DNA of 64,000 nt, taken from assembly GCA_022225965.2 (NCBI GenBank), contig JAKJXP020000161.1, forward strand, positions 1 through 64,000. Direction: 5' to 3'. Position numbers and translations under genes: made by a program. Each line of letters begins with the position of its first letter. Position 1 is the first letter of the stretch. This DNA is from Diatrype stigma (taxonomy: Eukaryota; Ascomycota; Sordariomycetes; Xylariales; Diatrypaceae). The notes below the pieces were generated by a model. It ran no database searches. It was given only the letters and a program-made list of their open reading frames with translations, and was not told the origin of the DNA. Positions 54,436 to 64,000 of this stretch are shown here, one piece after another.

Positions 54436-55734
54436 CTACAAGACCTGCGTTGCAACCGTGCCGATAGGCCTCTCGACAAACTCCATGATCCCCTCGACGA
54501 TGTTCTTCCGCGCCGGCTCGGACGCCACCTTGCTGCCGGCGAGGTAGTTGAGCCACAGCAGCCGCGAGATCCGCTCGTCGGCCACACGGCCGATGGTCCC
54601 CGAACCGCTGCCGCCGTCGCTCTTCTTCTCCTCCTCCCTCTCCTCCCCCTTCTTCTTCTTTTTGCCATCGTCGTACGCGACGACCAGCTCGCCAGCCCCG
54701 TCGCGGAACAGCAGCAGCTCCCCGTTCTTGGGGACGTTGCCGCGGTTGAACATGGTCTTGAAGTCGCGCATGGCGGCGCCGAACGCCTCGTCCCCGAACT
54801 CGTCCTTGCCGCCGCTGGGAGGCGAGGGCGAGGACGTCCGGGCCTGGATGGCCCGCACGAACCCGTCGCGCAGGTGGTGGAAGTTGGTGTCGCGGACGGG
54901 GACGATGCGGAACAGCGAGCGCGGGCGGACGGACGCGAGGATGTCGGCCCAGAGCTGCTCGCCGCGGGCCGGGTCCAGCAGCGCGCGCCGCAGCTCCTCC
55001 TTCTCCGACGGGATCAGCGTCGACGCGATGGGGTTGATCTCGCGCACGAGCCGCGCCTGGATCGCCGCGATGTCCTGCGTCGCCACGTAGAACCCCACCA
55101 CGTACACCCGGATGCCGAACATGCTGACCGTCCGCGTGCCGAGCCCCACCAGCATGTACTCCACCCCGTTGATGCGCTCCTGGCCCTGGCTCGGCCTGTA
55201 GCTCGCTTGCGGCAGCGTCGAAGCCGAGGCGGGGGAGGAGGAGGAGGAGGAAGGGTCGACGCTCAGCACCCGCGGGAACGTCGGCACGGTGCTGTCGCCC
55301 GTGGGGACGAGCTCCCTGCCGTCGGCGTCGTGTATGACCGTCTTGCGCTTGGTGCCGGCCTCGTCCGTGAAGGGGTCCAGCTTGTCGGGCGGCAGGCCGC
55401 CTGCATCGAGCTTTTTAGGCTTTCGCATCGCGACCACGAGCATGTAGGTGGAGTAGCCGAAGATGGACAGGCTGACGGTCAGGCCGAACAGCAGGAAATT
55501 TCGCCGCCGCACACGGTAGCCGTACGCCTCCTTGTGCAGGCGTTCGACGTTGAGGTTCTCCACGGCGCGGCCAGTCGGCTGGGCGGCCCCCCGGAGGAAC
55601 GTCCGGCATTGCTGTTGTGGGCGTGGATGTACTTGTGGACGCAGGCATGGTAAGCGAGACGGGCGGTTCGGGGAGGGTCGAGTAAGGCCGCGCAGACCCC
55701 GGGTGGGTGTTGGTAATGATCGTGCTGTTTTCAT
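54436..55734 (-). CDS. Mitochondrial chalcone-isomerase-fold protein (Aim18/Aim46-like)
   Basis: A single-exon 432-residue protein. The Arg/Pro-rich N-terminus (about 1-55) is a matrix-targeting sequence, followed by a TM helix near 78-98 (NFLLFGLTVSLSIFGYSTYML). The chalcone-isomerase domain starts near 195 (GVEYMLVGLGTRTVSMFGIRVYVVGFYV), with RIVPVRDTNFHHLRDGFVRAI and LLLFRDGAGELVVAYDD further on. It closes with ISRLLWLNYLAGSKVASEPARKN. Two low-complexity stretches (a Ser run near 165; Lys/Glu near 370) are insertions in the usual layout. Yeast relatives sit in the inner membrane and are not enzymes of flavonoid metabolism. Confidence 0.88.
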   Translation of the reverse strand: MKTARSLPTPTRGLRGLTRPSPNRPSRLPCLRPQVHPRPQQQCRTFLRGAAQPTGRAVENLNVERLHKEAYGYRVRRRNFLLFGLTVSLSIFGYSTYMLVVAMRKPKKLDAGGLPPDKLDPFTDEAGTKRKTVIHDADGRELVPTGDSTVPTFPRVLSVDPSSSSSSPASASTLPQASYRPSQGQERINGVEYMLVGLGTRTVSMFGIRVYVVGFYVATQDIAAIQARLVREINPIASTLIPSEKEELRRALLDPARGEQLWADILASVRPRSLFRIVPVRDTNFHHLRDGFVRAIQARTSSPSPPSGGKDEFGDEAFGAAMRDFKTMFNRGNVPKNGELLLFRDGAGELVVAYDDGKKKKKGEEREEEKKSDGGSGSGTIGRVADERISRLLWLNYLAGSKVASEPARKNIVEGIMEFVERPIGTVATQVL

Positions 55735-60284
<4,550 letters not shown>

Positions 60285-60785
60285 GGATGATGAATTGGTT
60301 TACGATACATGTATATTCCATGATGTGAATGGTTGTATTTAGGTTCTCTTTTTTACATTACGATAATGAATCCAAATTTAATATGAATGCGCAACCTGTA
60401 AAAATGCCGTGGTCACCCCCGTGGGCCCCTGATACGTCTGAGTTTACAGCATGGTCGTCGTTAAATGAGAATTGACTCTAGGTAATTGTGGAACCTTCAA
60501 GAACGGAAAAGCCTACATAGGGCTGGGGTATAACTTCCCGATGATTGCTTGTTGGAGTCAATCATGGATCCGGACTAGAAAGCCGTTGGGCACCCCTTTT
60601 GATCGAACCCCGCATTCCTATGCGACCTGTATGGTGGGAAAATTGATGCACCCCTGAATCAGTCTAGTATATCTGAGCAAGTAGCTAGCTTGCCCCGAGG
60701 ATCTGTTACCATAACATGGAACAGTCTTGCTATACATGAAATGTAGAAGTTCATAGCTGGGCTATAGTTTCTCTTCCTCCAGGGA
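60285..60785. other. Spacer between protease and GH95 gene
   Basis: 501 bp holding the protease 3' flank and the GH95 promoter. No gene or clear element. Confidence 0.5.
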
Positions 60786-63446
60786 ATGCCCACTATGCTT
60801 TCGTTGTGTGCTTGTTTCCTGTTCAGCGGTATTGTGGCTTCAGTGGCCCAGGCCAGATTACTCTGGTCATCCCGTCCAGCCGTATTTGGTCCCCAGGATA
60901 GCGATGACTGGATTATGAAGACGGGCTATCCAGTGGGAAATGGGCGACTCGGAGGTAGGAAGCCCCTCGCGCTGTTGTGTTACTGCCCGTCTGACTGTTA
61001 CCTCCTCTTAAGCTATCCCGTTTGGTGCACCTGGTTCGGAGAAAGCTGTCCTGAATATAGACTCCTTGTGGTCTGGTGGCCCTTTTGAAGCTGCAGTAAG
61101 TGAGGGGAATTGCACTACCCAGTGCGGTGCATGTTGACAATGTAGAATTATACAGGGGGCAATCCTGAGACTCAGAAATACTCGGCATTATCTGCGGTGC
61201 GAAGAACTATCTTTGAGAACGGGACAGGAGGTAAGAATGCTCGGAGTCTGTTGATCGAAAATATCTAACACATGACTAGACGTATCTGCGTTGTCAGGCC
61301 CGGATGGCAACTATGGTTCCTATAGAGCTCTGGGTAACCTCAGTGTTACTTTAGACGGAATTACAAATTACAGCAACTATAGGAGAACACTAGATTTGAA
61401 AACTGGCGTGCATACGACAACATTTCATTCGGGCAATGAGAGTTTTGTCAACACTTTCTTTTGCTCTTACCCGGACCAGGTTTGTGTTTATACCATCTCA
61501 GCCAACACCGACTTGCCACCCATCAAGATCCAACTTGAAAATCATCTCGTGGAACAAGAATTGTTGAACGTCACATGTGGATATAACCATGTACGTCTGG
61601 CTGGGTATACGCAGGCTGGTCCGCCCCTTGGGATGAAATTTGATGCCGTTGCCCAGATACAATCTGGCGCCAACTCGAATATCTCCAACTCGACGTTTTG
61701 CTCAAGCGATGGAGTCTTAACCATTGACACCGCCCGAGGCCAGAAGTCGCTGTTCATTGCCGTTGGCGCAGGTACAGATTTTGATCAAACCAAAGGGAAC
61801 GCGGAACATGGTTACTCGTTCAGGGGAGTCGATCCCGGCCCGGCGATTGAGAAGATCACTGCCGCTGCGACGTCGAAGTCCTATGAAGACCTCTTAAAGG
61901 GCCATATCGATGATTACAGTGGCCTAGAAGCGAGTTTCGAGCTCAATCTTCCAGATCCCGAAGGCTCTGCAGTGACCGAGACTTCGGCCCTGATAGCAGG
62001 TTACTCCTCAGAGGGCTCTGGGAACCCATACTTAGAAGCGCTGCTTTTCGACTACTCCCGCCATTTGATCATCTCTTCGTCTCGCGAGAATTCCCTCCCT
62101 GCAAACCTTCAGGGCCGCTGGGCTGAGAGCCTGTATCCGGCCTGGAGTGGCGATTACCACGCGAACATCAACATACAGATGAACTACTGGGCTACGGACC
62201 AGACCGGGCTCAGCAGGACGCATGACGCTCTCTGGAACTACATGGAACTCAATTGGGTGCCCCGAGGGTCCGAGACCGCTAGGTTGCTCTACAATGCCAG
62301 CGGCTGGGTTGTGCATGACGAAATGAATATATTCGGGCACACTGCCATGGAGTCCGATCCGAGCTGGGCAAATTGTGAGTATATTCAGCCCCAACACCAC
62401 TGTGCCTCTGACGCACAATACACCCACTCAGCTTTGGCTAATGTGTCCAAGATCCTGCGGCTCCTGCATGGATGATGCAGCATGTTTGGAACAACTTCGA
62501 CTATACCCAGAACGCCACCTGGCTCAAGAACCAAGGCTATCCTCTAATAAAAGGGGTCGCCGAGTTCTGGCTTTCGCAACTGCAGGAGGATGCCTTCACC
62601 AACGATGGTTCCCTGGTTGTAAATCCGTGCAACAGCCCAGAGCACGGACCGACGACCTTTGGGTGCGCACATTACCAGCAAGAGATCCACCACGTCTTCG
62701 AAGCCGTCTTATCGAGCGCGCCGGTTGTGTCGGAGGCAGATGCCGACTTCCTCGATGCGGTCAAGCTGAGCCTCAGTCGGCTGGACAAGGGCCTCCATCT
62801 CACGGACTGGGGCGGCATCAAGGAGTGGAAGCTCCCGGACTCGTACGGGTACGACGTGGAGAACACGCACCGCCACCTCTCGCACCTGACGGGATGGTAC
62901 CCCGGATACTCCGTCTCGTCGTTCCAGAAGGGCTACGCGAACGCCACCGTCAAGTCCGCCGTCGAGGCGACCCTCGTCGCCCGCGGCAACGGGAACGCCG
63001 CGGACGCCAATGCCGGGTGGGCCAAGGTGTGGCGCGCCGCGTGCTGGGCGCGGCTGAACAATGCCGAGAAGGCCTACGAGCTGCTCCGGTATGCCATCGA
63101 CGTCAACTTTGCCGGCAACGGCTTCAGCATGTACTCAGCCGAGAACGAGCCGTTTCAGATCGATGCGAACTTTGGTCTGGCGGGCGCGATCTTGAGCATG
63201 CTGGTCGTAGATCTGCCTCTGTCGTATGCGGAAGCGAAAGCGAGTCCTACTAGGACGGTCGTGCTCGGTCCCGCTATCCCCGAGCGCTGGAAAGGGGGAA
63301 GTGTCAAGGGGTTGCGGATCCGTGGGGGAGGCTCCGTAGATTTCAGCTGGGACGATGCAGGCGTGGTTACTGAGGCCACATTGACGAATAGTCAAACCAG
63401 CGTCAAGCTCGTAAATGTCGCTGGTGATCTATTGGCGCAAATATGA
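60786..63446 (+). CDS. Secreted GH95 alpha-L-fucosidase
   Basis: Five exons (60786-60954, 61013-61095, 61146-61230, 61280-62374, 62452-63446) encode 808 residues. Signal peptide [23 protein letters not shown] precedes the N-terminal beta-domain ([45 protein letters not shown]). The (alpha/alpha)6 barrel holds family residues in [36 protein letters not shown] with the probable acid, [14 protein letters not shown] and [11 protein letters not shown]. The C-terminal beta-domain ends LLAQI. All intron phases close and restore conserved blocks. Many N-glycosylation sequons are present. It is predicted to release alpha-1,2-linked fucose (or related galactose) from plant or other glycans. Confidence 0.94.
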
Positions 63447-64000
63447 ACCGAAGGCTTCGATGCCGGTGGTACATGATCTTCACATGACCATGGCTCTGAT
63501 ATATACTCCCATATCTATGTTTTGGCAGCCTTCACTGAAGCCTGTATCGTGGAGTGCGGTCCCCATTGGGATATCAAGGTAGTGGCCAAAAGTCGGTAGG
63601 CACTTTACCTTTGAAACAATGCTTACATTTCTGGGCTCGGAAAAGCAGCTGGCGTTCTGTATATATTTGCCATGATTGGATTGGGACTTGAGCTGGCAAT
63701 GCAGCCTGGCGCTCTTGCCAGCTTGCATCCCAAGTACGGGGAAGTGCTAGTTAGGAAGTATGTGTTAGTGCACGATTGGTTATCGACTTCGAGGGTTTGG
63801 TATTGAAGGCTGCCTGGGCGGGCTTCAACTATCGTCAGGTCCTCATTCTCATGTATTTACTTGACTGGTTGAACTTTGCCTATGTTGGAGGGTTGGTATT
63901 ATTGCGCAGGTTTTAACATGAAATTAGGTGCATGAAAATGGCTTGGAGGAACCGCGATTACGTGGACGCGTCGTAGATTAGTAGATGACGTAGTACCCGC
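63447..64000. other. Right-end spacer
   Basis: 3' flank of the GH95 gene. The short frames here show no family features. Confidence 0.5.

Noticed and set aside
54874..55653. 259-codon plus-strand frame
   Set aside because: Antisense shadow of the Aim18/46-like gene.

Overview
This window is nuclear DNA of a filamentous ascomycete (Pezizomycotina, most likely a Sordariomycete). Support comes from many 50-120 nt GT-AG introns with CTAAC/CTGAC branch points, fungal-type families (YTP1-like, Zn2Cys6 factor, Sim4/FTA2-like, WSC, GH95, proteinase-K-type subtilase), an intron-bearing nuclear tRNA-Glu, and gene-poor spacers with CCTAGGTA-type low complexity. Exon junctions were derived by hand from splice signals, frame and family motifs; no search or alignment was run.

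Layout. 0.3-4.1 kb: a ferric/cupric reductase and a Ctr copper transporter, divergently transcribed. 5.2-16.3 kb: five paralogous MATA_HMG-box genes (A-D on the minus strand, E on the plus strand) resembling the MAT1-2-1 mating-type regulator in domain order and in the HMG-box intron position. 17.7-22.9 kb: a secreted PEBP-like protein, an FMN-dependent alpha-hydroxy-acid oxidase and a YTP1-like membrane protein. 24.1 kb: tRNA-Glu(UUC). 25.4-32.3 kb: four putatively secreted proteins (two small Cys-containing ones, one unknown, one double-WSC). 33.9-37.1 kb: a secreted alpha/beta hydrolase next to a Zn2Cys6 regulator. 39.5-55.7 kb: mostly housekeeping genes (cyclic phosphodiesterase-like, FTA2-like, a membrane protein, ribosomal protein uL13/L16, BAG-domain protein, glutaredoxin, a small single-span protein, Aim18/46-like chalcone-isomerase fold protein). 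59.0-63.4 kb: a secreted subtilase and a GH95 alpha-L-fucosidase.

The outstanding signal is the HMG array. In copies A, B, C and D the reading frame that links the N-terminal domain to the HMG box is broken by one TAG codon at the same place, 29-31 codons before a conserved (A/P/E)PK(S/N)G motif. Copy E has TTG (Leu) there. Both sides of the TAG stay in frame and keep family motifs, and no common splice site removes it. Sordariomycetes carry out A-to-I mRNA editing in sexual tissue with a preference for UAG, which would read as UGG (Trp). I therefore propose an editing-gated (or readthrough-gated) family of mating-type-like regulators. This is inference and needs perithecial RNA-seq or proteomics.

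The array also shows recent duplication: shared 3' flanks, a shared CTTAAGTAG box upstream of A, C and D, and expanding minisatellites in and before copy B.
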